This document shows positions 14,364 to 22,320 of a stretch of 27,282 bases of DNA, piece after piece. The notes beneath the pieces are model-generated. The model was given only the letters and a program-made list of their open reading frames with translations, was not told the DNA's origin and made no database searches. This DNA is from Euryarchaeota archaeon UBA170. GTDB lineage: Archaea > Thermoplasmatota > Poseidoniia > Poseidoniales > Thalassarchaeaceae. The position numbers and the translations under genes were made by a program. Each line of letters opens with the position of its first letter. The stretch's first letter is position 1. The stretch is taken from positions 1 through 27,282 of the forward strand of contig DALF01000005.1 of NCBI GenBank assembly GCA_002499345.1, read 5' to 3'.

Positions 14364-15224
14364 TTAGTCCCCTATTACGGCTATTCGGGTTCTTAATTGT
14401 GCAAACCTAGTATTGTGATTACCGAAGGCGAAAGAGAGTAGCTCGGTCAGGTGTATAACTGGGATGTTTGTAATGATTCCAGTAGCCCTAGATGCCTTTC
14501 CCTGATATATATCAAGTATTGAATGGGAGAGATTGCAGGCACTCACGATAATATCGGCTCCCTCTTCCTTGGCCTCGGAGATTACAGCCGCGGATTGCCT
14601 TAGGACGGTTGGCTCCTCGGAGAAAATTCCAGGGGCGCCGACACTCAGAACTCTCCCCTCCCAGTCAATTGGCTTCCCTCCAAGCGATTTTATCAATTGC
14701 TCAAAGTAATCTGGATCATTTACGCTATCTCCTCCGCACGCGCCTTCCATTTGGAAGTAAGGACTGTAGTAGGCGGCAACTCGGAAGTCAAACTTATTGA
14801 CAGCTAATTTTTCCACCTTATCAAGTCCTATTTCATCAACTAAGACGTGTAGAAGGTGGTGAACCTCTGTATCTCCAGAAAATTCCATACCGCACGTTTT
14901 CGTTAGGACGTCGTTGATCTCCTTCATCAGAATATGATCGGAACGTAGCTTTTTTAGATCCTGTTTCAAGTTTCCAGCTGTCGCGGCGCAAGGAGTAAGG
15001 ATATCTAGGCCATGCGACTCTGCCATTGCGAATGTCCTGGCATTCAGTGCTAACTGTAGTCTTTGGTTAGCTTGCTTGATTATTCCAGCTCCACAGGATG
15101 TGGCACCCTCCAACAGAGTTAGCTCAAGACCGAGATTTCTCGCCACTGCATCCATGGTATCTGCTACTTCTGGCGAGCCACTATGGGCAGCATTGCCTGG
15201 ATGGTAAGCGTATTTCAGAGGCAT
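14364..15224 (-). CDS. HdrB/SdhE-like CCG-domain protein with lost cluster cysteines
   Basis: Homologous in layout to heterodisulfide reductase subunit B, the SdhE subunit of archaeal succinate dehydrogenases and the C-terminal half of TfrB, 286 residues. The two CCG repeats are recognisable (LTLLEGATSCGAG with DILTPCAATAGNL; AAYYSPYFQMEGACGG with ADIIVSACNLSHSILD), and the closing IPVIHLTELLSFAFG is the usual HdrB ending. HdrB binds a noncubane [4Fe-4S] pair through CCG and CxxC motifs. Here CCG is SCG in repeat 1 and VGA in repeat 2, and both CxxC sites keep one Cys (C79, C230). Only five Cys remain (44, 79, 111, 163, 230), so normal cluster binding looks impossible. The ATG overlaps the stop of the flavodoxin gene (TGATG), so they are coupled. 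The product is soluble, with no membrane segments. Confidence 0.8.
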   Translation of the reverse strand: MPLKYAYHPGNAAHSGSPEVADTMDAVARNLGLELTLLEGATSCGAGIIKQANQRLQLALNARTFAMAESHGLDILTPCAATAGNLKQDLKKLRSDHILMKEINDVLTKTCGMEFSGDTEVHHLLHVLVDEIGLDKVEKLAVNKFDFRVAAYYSPYFQMEGACGGDSVNDPDYFEQLIKSLGGKPIDWEGRVLSVGAPGIFSEEPTVLRQSAAVISEAKEEGADIIVSACNLSHSILDIYQGKASRATGIITNIPVIHLTELLSFAFGNHNTRFAQLRTRIAVIGD

Positions 15225-16879
15225 CAGAACCTACCATCCATTTCATTGTAGATGGCTACAACCTGATGATGATTGACTACGGAGGAATTAAACTGTCTCG
15301 GCATTTTTCCTATTCCCGCAGGTGGAGCTACCATTCCCAGTAAATTATTGAGGATATTTCCCCCAGTTCTGGTGAATCCAAGGACCATTCTCGCGGTAAC
15401 TCCTGAGAATAGATTACCAAGGAGGCCAATTGGACCCAGTACTTGCCTGTAGAGAACTGTATCGTTTACCTTTCCGCTACTCTTCACTGTCCAGCAGTAC
15501 CACCATACATGCTTACCCAGCTTGCCATTGAAGGAGTCGTTCTCGATCGCACTAGTCCTTGCCTCCAGTAGACCCTCTGGTACTGATTTTGAGTATCCAT
15601 CTCTCCTGAAAATAGGAGCCAGGTCGGTTTCTGCTTTGATGCCGTTGCTTGAACCCAAAATTGAGTCTAGTTCAGTCATCCTCTCGGGAGCTGTCCTTGG
15701 ATCATTACGCCTAGCCCATGTGCTCGCAAGAACAGCTGGCCCGAGGAATCCATTTGCATACGGGACGGCATCAGAACTCGAGTGAAGAAGGGGTGCGCTA
15801 TCATAGTCGGCAAGAGAGTGGATCCTGAGTGCTGTAGATTGGCCCATAGAACCAATGACTCCTTGGGGGGTCTGAATTCCCTCTCTAGTAGCGGCCACCA
15901 TCCATGGCTTGGAAGATTCTCTCTTTCTTTCCAGCGCCCAGTGATCGACTATTAGATCCCTGATGACTTCAGATCCCGGGATTGGATCTATCCTTAGCTT
16001 CAATGAGTCCTCCCTAGATGTTACTATGCTATCGATTCTAACTCTTCCCGGCAATAGGAGTCTCCCATTGACTGTGATCGCTGTTGTTGGATCGTCATCA
16101 TTGCCGTCCCTGAAGGCTAATGAGCCGTCATGGCCTTCTTTGATGGCTCTTAAGGCCTCTAAGACAGAAAGATGACCTGGAATCGAGCATGCCCATGAGT
16201 CCCTCCCAGTGGCATTATCTGACGGGTCGAATCTGAATATAGAAATCTCTACTTGGATTGACTCGGCTTCAATCACTGGAACTGTGAAGCCATCTTCTCC
16301 TCCCGCCCCAGCTGAAGACCCACTGGCGAACTGTGCAATATCTTCGACCATATGCTCGAAGAACTGCCCAGTACTGTCAACAGCGGCGAGAGCAGGAAGG
16401 GCCTTGAGAGTCCATTCGGATGCTGGAGCATCGTAATCGACATCGCAATCTATACGTTCGACTATTCTTGTAGCGCCCAGCTTTTCGAATAGTCCATCCC
16501 ATTCCTTCCCGGATTCACAAAATAATTCATAGCTTGTGTCGCCGAGAGCGCAAACTGCGAAATGGGTGCCTTCGAGTCTAGCAGCCGCACTGGAGTTCGC
16601 GAATTTCCAGAGTTCCTCTGCATTGTCTGGTTGTTCTCCTTCTCCCCATGTTGAGCAGACGATAATCACTCTCTTTTTGGAGGATAGAGAATTGAAATCA
16701 AACCCATCCATGTCGTGAACATTACCCTCCAAGCCATAAGACCTGGCGACCTTTACTATCTTTGAAGCCAGTCCCTCGGCATTTCCTGACTGAGAACCGA
16801 ATAGGACATCTAGAGACCTATCTCCAGAATTTAGGAAGTCTTCCAGCCCTCCTTCTGCAGAAGTAGTATCTTCGGACAT
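15224..16879 (-). CDS. Flavodoxin fused to a cluster-less SdhB-like protein
   Basis: 551 residues from the ATG at 16879 (GGTGAT just upstream; a GTG four codons earlier is less likely). Residues 23-165 are an FMN-binding flavodoxin of the CysJ/P450-reductase type: phosphate loop GSQSGNAEG (28-36), STWGEGEQPDN (76-86), ALGDTSYELFCESGKEWD (111-128). Residues 208-327 follow SdhB/FrdB: VEISIFRFDPSDN, a SLAFR stretch and ITVNGRLLLPG, then PGSEVIRDLIVDHWALERKR. The [2Fe-2S] loop that should hold CxxxxCxxC reads DGNDDDPTTA, and the later ligand is Pro277. Residues 370-440 follow the helical ferredoxin domain (FLGPAVLASTWARRNDPRT) but have no cysteines. About 110 C-terminal residues are unrecognised. 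The domain assignments are by eye; the function is unknown, perhaps FMN-only electron transfer. Confidence 0.78.
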   Translation of the reverse strand: MSEDTTSAEGGLEDFLNSGDRSLDVLFGSQSGNAEGLASKIVKVARSYGLEGNVHDMDGFDFNSLSSKKRVIIVCSTWGEGEQPDNAEELWKFANSSAAARLEGTHFAVCALGDTSYELFCESGKEWDGLFEKLGATRIVERIDCDVDYDAPASEWTLKALPALAAVDSTGQFFEHMVEDIAQFASGSSAGAGGEDGFTVPVIEAESIQVEISIFRFDPSDNATGRDSWACSIPGHLSVLEALRAIKEGHDGSLAFRDGNDDDPTTAITVNGRLLLPGRVRIDSIVTSREDSLKLRIDPIPGSEVIRDLIVDHWALERKRESSKPWMVAATREGIQTPQGVIGSMGQSTALRIHSLADYDSAPLLHSSSDAVPYANGFLGPAVLASTWARRNDPRTAPERMTELDSILGSSNGIKAETDLAPIFRRDGYSKSVPEGLLEARTSAIENDSFNGKLGKHVWWYCWTVKSSGKVNDTVLYRQVLGPIGLLGNLFSGVTARMVLGFTRTGGNILNNLLGMVAPPAGIGKMPRQFNSSVVNHHQVVAIYNEMDGRF

Positions 16880-16890
16880 ACAATCACCCA

Positions 16891-16905
16891 CCAGCCGTAG
16901 GCTGG
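16891..16905. repeat. Perfect inverted repeat next to the flavodoxin-SdhB ribosome binding site
   Basis: CCAGCC-GTA-GGCTGG is a 6-bp stem with a 3-base loop, lying between the thermosome stop (16988) and the start codon at 16879, directly against the GGTGAT Shine-Dalgarno. It could affect translation or be a transcription-factor site. The rest of the 108-base spacer shows only a weak A/T-rich stretch (TATTCAATAAT on the minus strand). Confidence 0.4.
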
Positions 16906-16987
16906 ATAATGTTTCCAGTAGACGCCGATTATTGAATATGATGCTTCGGACTTCTCGAAAGAGCTGCTTAGATATTGGATATACGGC

Positions 16988-18598
16988 CTACATGTCCAAT
17001 CCGTCGAATTCGCCTGCTCCTCCGGGAGAAGCCCCCCTGCTGGAGATGACATCATCTATCCTTAGTATCATAACTGCAGTCTCAGATGCACTCTGAATAG
17101 CCTGTTCTACTACCCTACTTGGCTCGAGGACCTGAGACTTACTCATATCAGCGACCCCTCCCTCGTAAACGTTAACACCGAAGTGGCTTTTTCCTTCCGA
17201 ATGAGCTTTTCTGAGATCTATTATGGTATTAACTGGATCCAGCCCAGCATTTTCTGATAGGGTTCTGGGAATTACTTCAAGAGCCCCGGCGAAGGCCTCT
17301 ACTGCCATCTGTTCTCTTCCGCCTATTCTTTCAGCATATGACCTGAGATCTCTACTAATTGCTGCTAAAACTGAGCCCCCGCCAGTCAATACTGACCCAT
17401 CTTCATGTGCCACCGCTACAACTCCGACTGCATCGTCGAATGCTCTCTTTATCTCATCGACAACGTGCTCGGTCCCACCTCTGATCAGCACTGATACGCT
17501 CTTGGCTTCGGGACATCCTTCAATAAATACCATATCAGAGTCGCCAATCTTCTTCTCCTCGACATTTGCCGCTGCTCCTAAATCATCTGAGGTCAAATCA
17601 TCAATGTTAGTCACAATCCTTGCCCCTGTAGCCTTTGAGAGAGCCCCCATATCGCTCTTCTTGGCCCTTCTAATAGCAAAAATTCCTTTCTTGGACATAT
17701 AATGCTGAGCAAGATCATCTATACCTTTCTGACAAATTACAGTGTTCGCACCTACGGACTGGAACTTCTCAACTAGTGATTTGAGATATTGTTCTTCTTC
17801 ATCAAGGAATTGCGAAAGCATGTTAGGATCGGTAATCTGTATCTTTGCATCTACCTCTGTCTTCTTGACCTCTATGGCTGAATTAATTAGTGCTATTTTG
17901 GCCTCTGAAACAGATTTTGGCATTCCACTGTGGACTCTCTCCTTATCCAACACGATTCCATCGATTAAGGCGCTGTCCCTAATTGAGCCACCTTGCTTCT
18001 TCTGAATTTTGATATCATCGACATCAACCATATTTCCTTCTGAGTCCGACTGAGTCACAGCAATAACCGCCGCAACGCTAATGTCGGAAAGGAAATCTTT
18101 GACAGCCCCAGCGCTTTTTCCGGTCAAGGCAGTCTTAGCCACTTCTTTGAGAATTTTCTCATCTACTTTCAGAGCATGAGACTCAATCAGATCAGAAGCC
18201 TTCTCTGAGGCCAGCCTGAATCCCTCGCAAATTACAGTCGGATGAACATTCTGATCAATTAGGTCCTCGCTTCTCTTGAGAAGTTCTCCTGCGATGACTA
18301 CTGCACTAGTTGTACCATCATAGCAATGCTGTTCCTGAGTTTTTGCAATTTCTATGATCATCTTGGCGGCTGGATGCTCTATGTCCATTTCCTTGAGAAT
18401 TGTGGCGCCATCATTCGTAATCACAACATCCCCCATGCTGTCAACAAGCATCTTGTCCATGCCCTTGGGCCCTAACGTTGACCTCACTGCATCGGCGACT
18501 GCCTTAGCAGCGGCAATATTGTTACTCTGAGCGGACTTGCCACTAGTTCTCTCAGTACCCTCTTTTAATATGAAAATTGGTTGCTGTCCGCCATACAT
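16988..18598 (-). CDS. Thermosome subunit (group II chaperonin)
   Basis: ATP-driven protein-folding chaperonin of the CCT/thermosome family, 536 residues (usual about 540-550), cytoplasmic double-ring subunit. Signatures are NIAAAKAVADAVRSTLGPKG followed by MDKMLVDSMGDVVITNDGAT near residues 36-66, with the ATP-binding NDGAT. The nucleotide motif is normally GDGTT, but residue 93 is Tyr (YDGTT, 93-97); the Mg-binding Asp94 is kept. The catalytic Asp region is FDDAVGVVAVAHEDGSVLTG followed by GGS. The C-terminus ends GGAGEFDGLDM, without the long GGM repeat of many thermosomes. The ATG at 18598 has AAGGAG nine bases upstream. It is followed by the flavodoxin-SdhB gene after 108 bases. Confidence 0.96.
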   Translation of the reverse strand: MYGGQQPIFILKEGTERTSGKSAQSNNIAAAKAVADAVRSTLGPKGMDKMLVDSMGDVVITNDGATILKEMDIEHPAAKMIIEIAKTQEQHCYDGTTSAVVIAGELLKRSEDLIDQNVHPTVICEGFRLASEKASDLIESHALKVDEKILKEVAKTALTGKSAGAVKDFLSDISVAAVIAVTQSDSEGNMVDVDDIKIQKKQGGSIRDSALIDGIVLDKERVHSGMPKSVSEAKIALINSAIEVKKTEVDAKIQITDPNMLSQFLDEEEQYLKSLVEKFQSVGANTVICQKGIDDLAQHYMSKKGIFAIRRAKKSDMGALSKATGARIVTNIDDLTSDDLGAAANVEEKKIGDSDMVFIEGCPEAKSVSVLIRGGTEHVVDEIKRAFDDAVGVVAVAHEDGSVLTGGGSVLAAISRDLRSYAERIGGREQMAVEAFAGALEVIPRTLSENAGLDPVNTIIDLRKAHSEGKSHFGVNVYEGGVADMSKSQVLEPSRVVEQAIQSASETAVMILRIDDVISSRGASPGGAGEFDGLDM

Positions 18599-18656
18599 CT
18601 GCTTAGTCTCCTTATTCCTAGGGACTGCCCACCTAAGGGGGGGTCATAAGGGCTCG

Positions 18657-18673
18657 CACTGGCCTAACCAGTG
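18657..18673. repeat. Inverted repeat after the surface-protein gene, possible terminator or thermosome upstream element
   Basis: CACTGG-CCTAA-CCAGTG forms a 6-bp stem with a 5-base loop, 9 bases past the stop of the large surface protein and 58 bases upstream of the thermosome start. There is no following U-tract, so a bacterial-style terminator is not supported. The rest of the spacer (18599-18681) holds a C-rich run and the thermosome Shine-Dalgarno AAGGAG. Confidence 0.35.
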
Positions 18674-18681
18674 GTTTTCTG

Positions 18682-21600
18682 TCACTTGTCGTTTTGTTGG
18701 TCCAGCCAGCTCTTGCCGTAGTGGGCCCATTGCTCCATTGTCCACCCCTCGGGAAGTCCGGTTTCGGGAATTGGCGGTGTCTCGACTGAATTACTCTCAG
18801 GCCCCTCTCCGGGAGTCTCCACAGGAGTCTCCTCAGCTTCCTGTTTCACAGTAATAGGAGGGGGAGACTGTTCAAAAATTTCCTTAGTGCCGCCATACAT
18901 TGAGTTAGCGATCTCGTCGGAAGAAGGCAAGGGAGGAGTACTGGGGAGACTTCCATAAGTCCACTCACTACCCGTGACGGACATCTCATAGTCGTTGAGG
19001 GACGTAATCTCTTCAAGAGGGCCCGTGGCAGACCTCATTGTCCTTAGCGTTACTACAAGTATTGCCACCACTGCTACCACGCCTGCTAACAAAAAGAGAA
19101 TGTTTCCTCCAAGCCACGCCGCTTCTTCTGGTGTTGTTCCCTCATCTATGGGAACAGGTCTGAGAAGGGTTATCATGACTGTTCTGGATATCTTATCTAT
19201 ATCGGAATCCACATCCAGAGTCAGTTCAAAGGTCATTGAGTTCTCCGCAAGCGAGTCCAGGTTTTCATCAGTGACCTCGAGAGTGACAACAATCAGCCTA
19301 GTCGTATTGACATCCAAAACGAAATCCCTATCTTCTTGCTCGATTCTAGCATTGACTATGTTGAAGAAAAGATCTGAGTCCCTATCGACATCGGTTCTAA
19401 TCAGTTGGGCATCAGTGGGATGATCGTTCTTTACAGAGAATGTGAGTTCGATGTCATTATCTTGCTCTGAAATTGTAACATCATTAGGAGGCAGGAGAAC
19501 AATCCAACCCTGGTCGCCCACGTGAAATTCAGCTATACCTGTCCCAGATACAGAGGGAGACCCAGAAGGGGAGGCTTTGCTAGTGGCTATCATTGAAATT
19601 GTCCTATCCCCGAAAGCGTCGTCACCGAATGAGTAGGTTACAGTGACATTGTATGAGCCTCCAGAAGCAATGAATGGGGTCCTAAGTCCCTTTGAGTCGG
19701 AAACTAGGTTCATGGCCTCAGTTGAAACATCGGAAAGATGGTCGAAGTCGATATAGAAAGCGTCGTCGATATTCCCATTATTCGTCACTTCCCAGTTTAC
19801 AGTTCTTGGTGCATCTCCGCCCCTGAATACCTCTTGAAGCATGTCCAGATTTTCAACTTCAACAAGGTGAGTCTCTGGAATTGTCAGGTACACCCTCTTG
19901 GTCTGTTCAAACGTTGGATCCGATACACTTCTAGCAATTATCTTGATCTCATATGTCTCTGGCTCTAGACCATAGGGCATTGGGAGCATTAGGAAGAAAG
20001 TTGAGTCTCCTCCGAACGGAGTAATTCCCAAGGTCCTATCCGTATTCAGGGATGCCCCAAGTCTCCAATTAGCGTCCAAGTAGAGGTCGAAAGCCTCTTC
20101 TGAATTACCATTGTTAACCAGTAGCACCTCTATCGACCTGAAAACCCCATCTGCTGGTGCCTCGAACTGTGTTACGAACGGCATCACCTCGATATCGTAC
20201 ATAACTGGAACTTCTATCTCGATCATTGGCGTGGACATGAATTGCGCGGGAGCTCTTCCACTGGCAATAAGTGTGATTTGGTATATCCCCGGAGAAATTT
20301 GATCGGGAGTTAGAATCTTCGCAAACAGGTCTAGTTCCTCGTTAATTGATAGGTCTAGACTGGTCACCACAGCCCCTTCTGAATCATACCATTCGACATT
20401 TTCTGGGCCCCAATTTGTATCAGCAAAGGATGCCCCTAGGTTCCAAGTGGCTATTTGATTACCAGTATTCTTGAACTTCATTGGAATTGTGGCATTGGCT
20501 CCCGGGAGGATGGTAGCGTCGGGATAAGCTAGGGTCTCGGGCTCTAGCTTACAGGAATAAGCTGCTTGAACAGAGAGGGGGATCCCCCTTACTTCGGGGA
20601 GACCAAGGGTTGCCTTGGTTGAATTTGTGGTACCGTCATTGATATCGACATACCACATCATTTCCTGTACTATCGCCCCATCGGGAATCGTAATATTGAA
20701 CCAAACGTCTGTGGTTTCTAGGGCCTTAACTACGTCTGTGACGACGAAGTTATCGTGATCCACGGGATTGTTTGAGTCTATTCTTATTGGGTATCCATAC
20801 ATCCAAGATTGGTTGGTTACCTCAGTGTAGAGCCTCAGGGTAACATCGACATATCCGTTATTGGTAATTCTACAGTGGAGAGACTCCACTTCCGCTGGAA
20901 CCACTAAGTATGCATTAGGGAGGGGATCGTCACAATCGACGTCTACAGTGTACTGTGGGACTCTCTCTATGGCAAATATCAGGAACGAGTCGATTGCTAT
21001 TCCCCCGGATGCTTGAGAGCTATCTGAATCGAATCTGAATGCGAGATTGTACTCCCCAGTTCGGTGCAACCCCGTCATATTCCAAACACTCATTGACCAG
21101 TCATAATCTATAGGCGAGAGTCCGGCGGATGTATAGTTGAAAGATTCAACCGATGAAGACGCATCGGCTTCAATACTCACAGAATCTCCAGGCCCCATCC
21201 CCCCCCATGCATACGTAACCATCTGCATAGAGAGATAGTCAAATCCCCTAAGGTTCATCTTGCAGAACCTTGAGCCATACTGTTCGGATAGTGAGAGATC
21301 CTGTATTCCATAGCCTAGTCCATGTCCGGGGTCATCGCAGTTCTCGAAAGGTGTAAACCAGCCCCACCAAAGTCTGTCGTGCCTGTTGCTGGCATAATCA
21401 GAATCCTCTCTAGCAACTCTCCAATGTTTATCGCCCTCAGCGGAATCATCAGAATCAATCATCCTCCAGTGACCATATGTATCTGGATCAGAAGATAGTG
21501 AGCCATCTGCCTCATAGCCTCCACCTACCCAGACCGGCTGGTTTGCGTAGGGCACATTTGGACAGTCGTTAGCACCGTCGCCGTCGGTATCGCCGCAGAA

Positions 21601-22161
21601 TCCATTGTCCATGGAATCATGCCATATTGCCACGGGCATTAATCGAGTTAGCTGGTTATTGTCTTGGTTGTCATCCGCTAAGCCCCCATCAACCATACCC
21701 ACAAGTTCGATCCCCCCCGTTAAGAGGCCTTGACCATCAAGTTCGCTGTGTGACATATTTGGAACCCACGTAATTTGTTGGACCACTGACTGTTGTCCCG
21801 ACAATGTCATGTTAGATGTGAACTCATCTATCATGAAGCCGACTGGATGCCAAATCTGTAATGATGCTTCAGCATAAGCTGGCTGACTAGAAGTGCCTGC
21901 TTGAGTGAATGTGATCTCTATTTGTATTTCTAGGCCCCTGATAACATATTCCTGAATGCTACCGTCAGGTTGACTCCATTCCATGGCTTGATTGGAACCG
22001 GTTCCGAACTCTATTGATGTCACCTCGAAGTCTATCAAAGATGCCTTAGCTTGCACGAGTGACTCGTCATCCAAATCAAGCTGGTTACTGCTCGCATACA
22101 ACGGAGCCATGGAGGTCACCAGTAACAATGAACAGAGTAGTAGGGGAGTGAGGACACGCAT
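18682..22161 (-). CDS. Large secreted, C-terminally anchored surface protein
   Basis: 1159 residues. A signal peptide is clear (MRVLTPLLLCSLLLVTSMAP, cleavage near Ala23). The long extracellular part is built from beta-sandwich repeats of CARDB/NEW3 type: segments such as RITNNGYVDVTLRLYTEVTN, FKNTGNQIATWNLGASFADT and LVNNGNSEEAFDLYLDANWR recur about every 120-150 residues. Residues 189-200 (CGDTDGDGANDC) are a calcium-binding thrombospondin-3-like motif, followed by a jelly-roll/MAM-like segment (about 230-400). A single membrane helix is at about 1017-1039 (LFLLAGVVAVVAILVVTLRT). The roughly 120-residue cytoplasmic tail is Pro/Glu-rich and ends in GLPEGWTMEQWAHYGKSWL. It is probably an adhesin or S-layer-associated protein; this is inference. 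It is divergent from the next gene. Confidence 0.85.
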   Translation of the reverse strand: MRVLTPLLLCSLLLVTSMAPLYASSNQLDLDDESLVQAKASLIDFEVTSIEFGTGSNQAMEWSQPDGSIQEYVIRGLEIQIEITFTQAGTSSQPAYAEASLQIWHPVGFMIDEFTSNMTLSGQQSVVQQITWVPNMSHSELDGQGLLTGGIELVGMVDGGLADDNQDNNQLTRLMPVAIWHDSMDNGFCGDTDGDGANDCPNVPYANQPVWVGGGYEADGSLSSDPDTYGHWRMIDSDDSAEGDKHWRVAREDSDYASNRHDRLWWGWFTPFENCDDPGHGLGYGIQDLSLSEQYGSRFCKMNLRGFDYLSMQMVTYAWGGMGPGDSVSIEADASSSVESFNYTSAGLSPIDYDWSMSVWNMTGLHRTGEYNLAFRFDSDSSQASGGIAIDSFLIFAIERVPQYTVDVDCDDPLPNAYLVVPAEVESLHCRITNNGYVDVTLRLYTEVTNQSWMYGYPIRIDSNNPVDHDNFVVTDVVKALETTDVWFNITIPDGAIVQEMMWYVDINDGTTNSTKATLGLPEVRGIPLSVQAAYSCKLEPETLAYPDATILPGANATIPMKFKNTGNQIATWNLGASFADTNWGPENVEWYDSEGAVVTSLDLSINEELDLFAKILTPDQISPGIYQITLIASGRAPAQFMSTPMIEIEVPVMYDIEVMPFVTQFEAPADGVFRSIEVLLVNNGNSEEAFDLYLDANWRLGASLNTDRTLGITPFGGDSTFFLMLPMPYGLEPETYEIKIIARSVSDPTFEQTKRVYLTIPETHLVEVENLDMLQEVFRGGDAPRTVNWEVTNNGNIDDAFYIDFDHLSDVSTEAMNLVSDSKGLRTPFIASGGSYNVTVTYSFGDDAFGDRTISMIATSKASPSGSPSVSGTGIAEFHVGDQGWIVLLPPNDVTISEQDNDIELTFSVKNDHPTDAQLIRTDVDRDSDLFFNIVNARIEQEDRDFVLDVNTTRLIVVTLEVTDENLDSLAENSMTFELTLDVDSDIDKISRTVMITLLRPVPIDEGTTPEEAAWLGGNILFLLAGVVAVVAILVVTLRTMRSATGPLEEITSLNDYEMSVTGSEWTYGSLPSTPPLPSSDEIANSMYGGTKEIFEQSPPPITVKQEAEETPVETPGEGPESNSVETPPIPETGLPEGWTMEQWAHYGKSWLDQQNDK

Positions 22162-22320
22162 ACTAACATAATTGGGGGCTTAGCTGCATGTATGAAGGTT
22201 GGGACATTGCGTTCAACTTGAGAATAAACTGAGTTGGGTCTCTTGATAACGTGGAATAAGCCGGTAGAATAGAGGCATACTTAGTGAAGAGCTTATGTTG
22301 GTTTACGCATGCGTTAATTC
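22162..22320. promoter_or_regulatory. Divergent intergenic region with likely promoters for both flanking genes
   Basis: This 159-base spacer separates two divergent genes. On the minus strand TTCATACATG lies about 35 bases before the surface-protein ATG and is a weak TATA candidate. That gene has no clear Shine-Dalgarno, so it may have a short leader or none. On the plus strand GCATACTTAG and TTTACGCATG lie upstream of the membrane-protein ATG, again with no Shine-Dalgarno. No small gene, repeat or RNA was recognised. Confidence 0.35.

Noticed and set aside
16831..17055. 74-residue ORF bridging the thermosome end and flavodoxin start
   Set aside because: It is a shadow over both genes with no Shine-Dalgarno and no protein-like composition.
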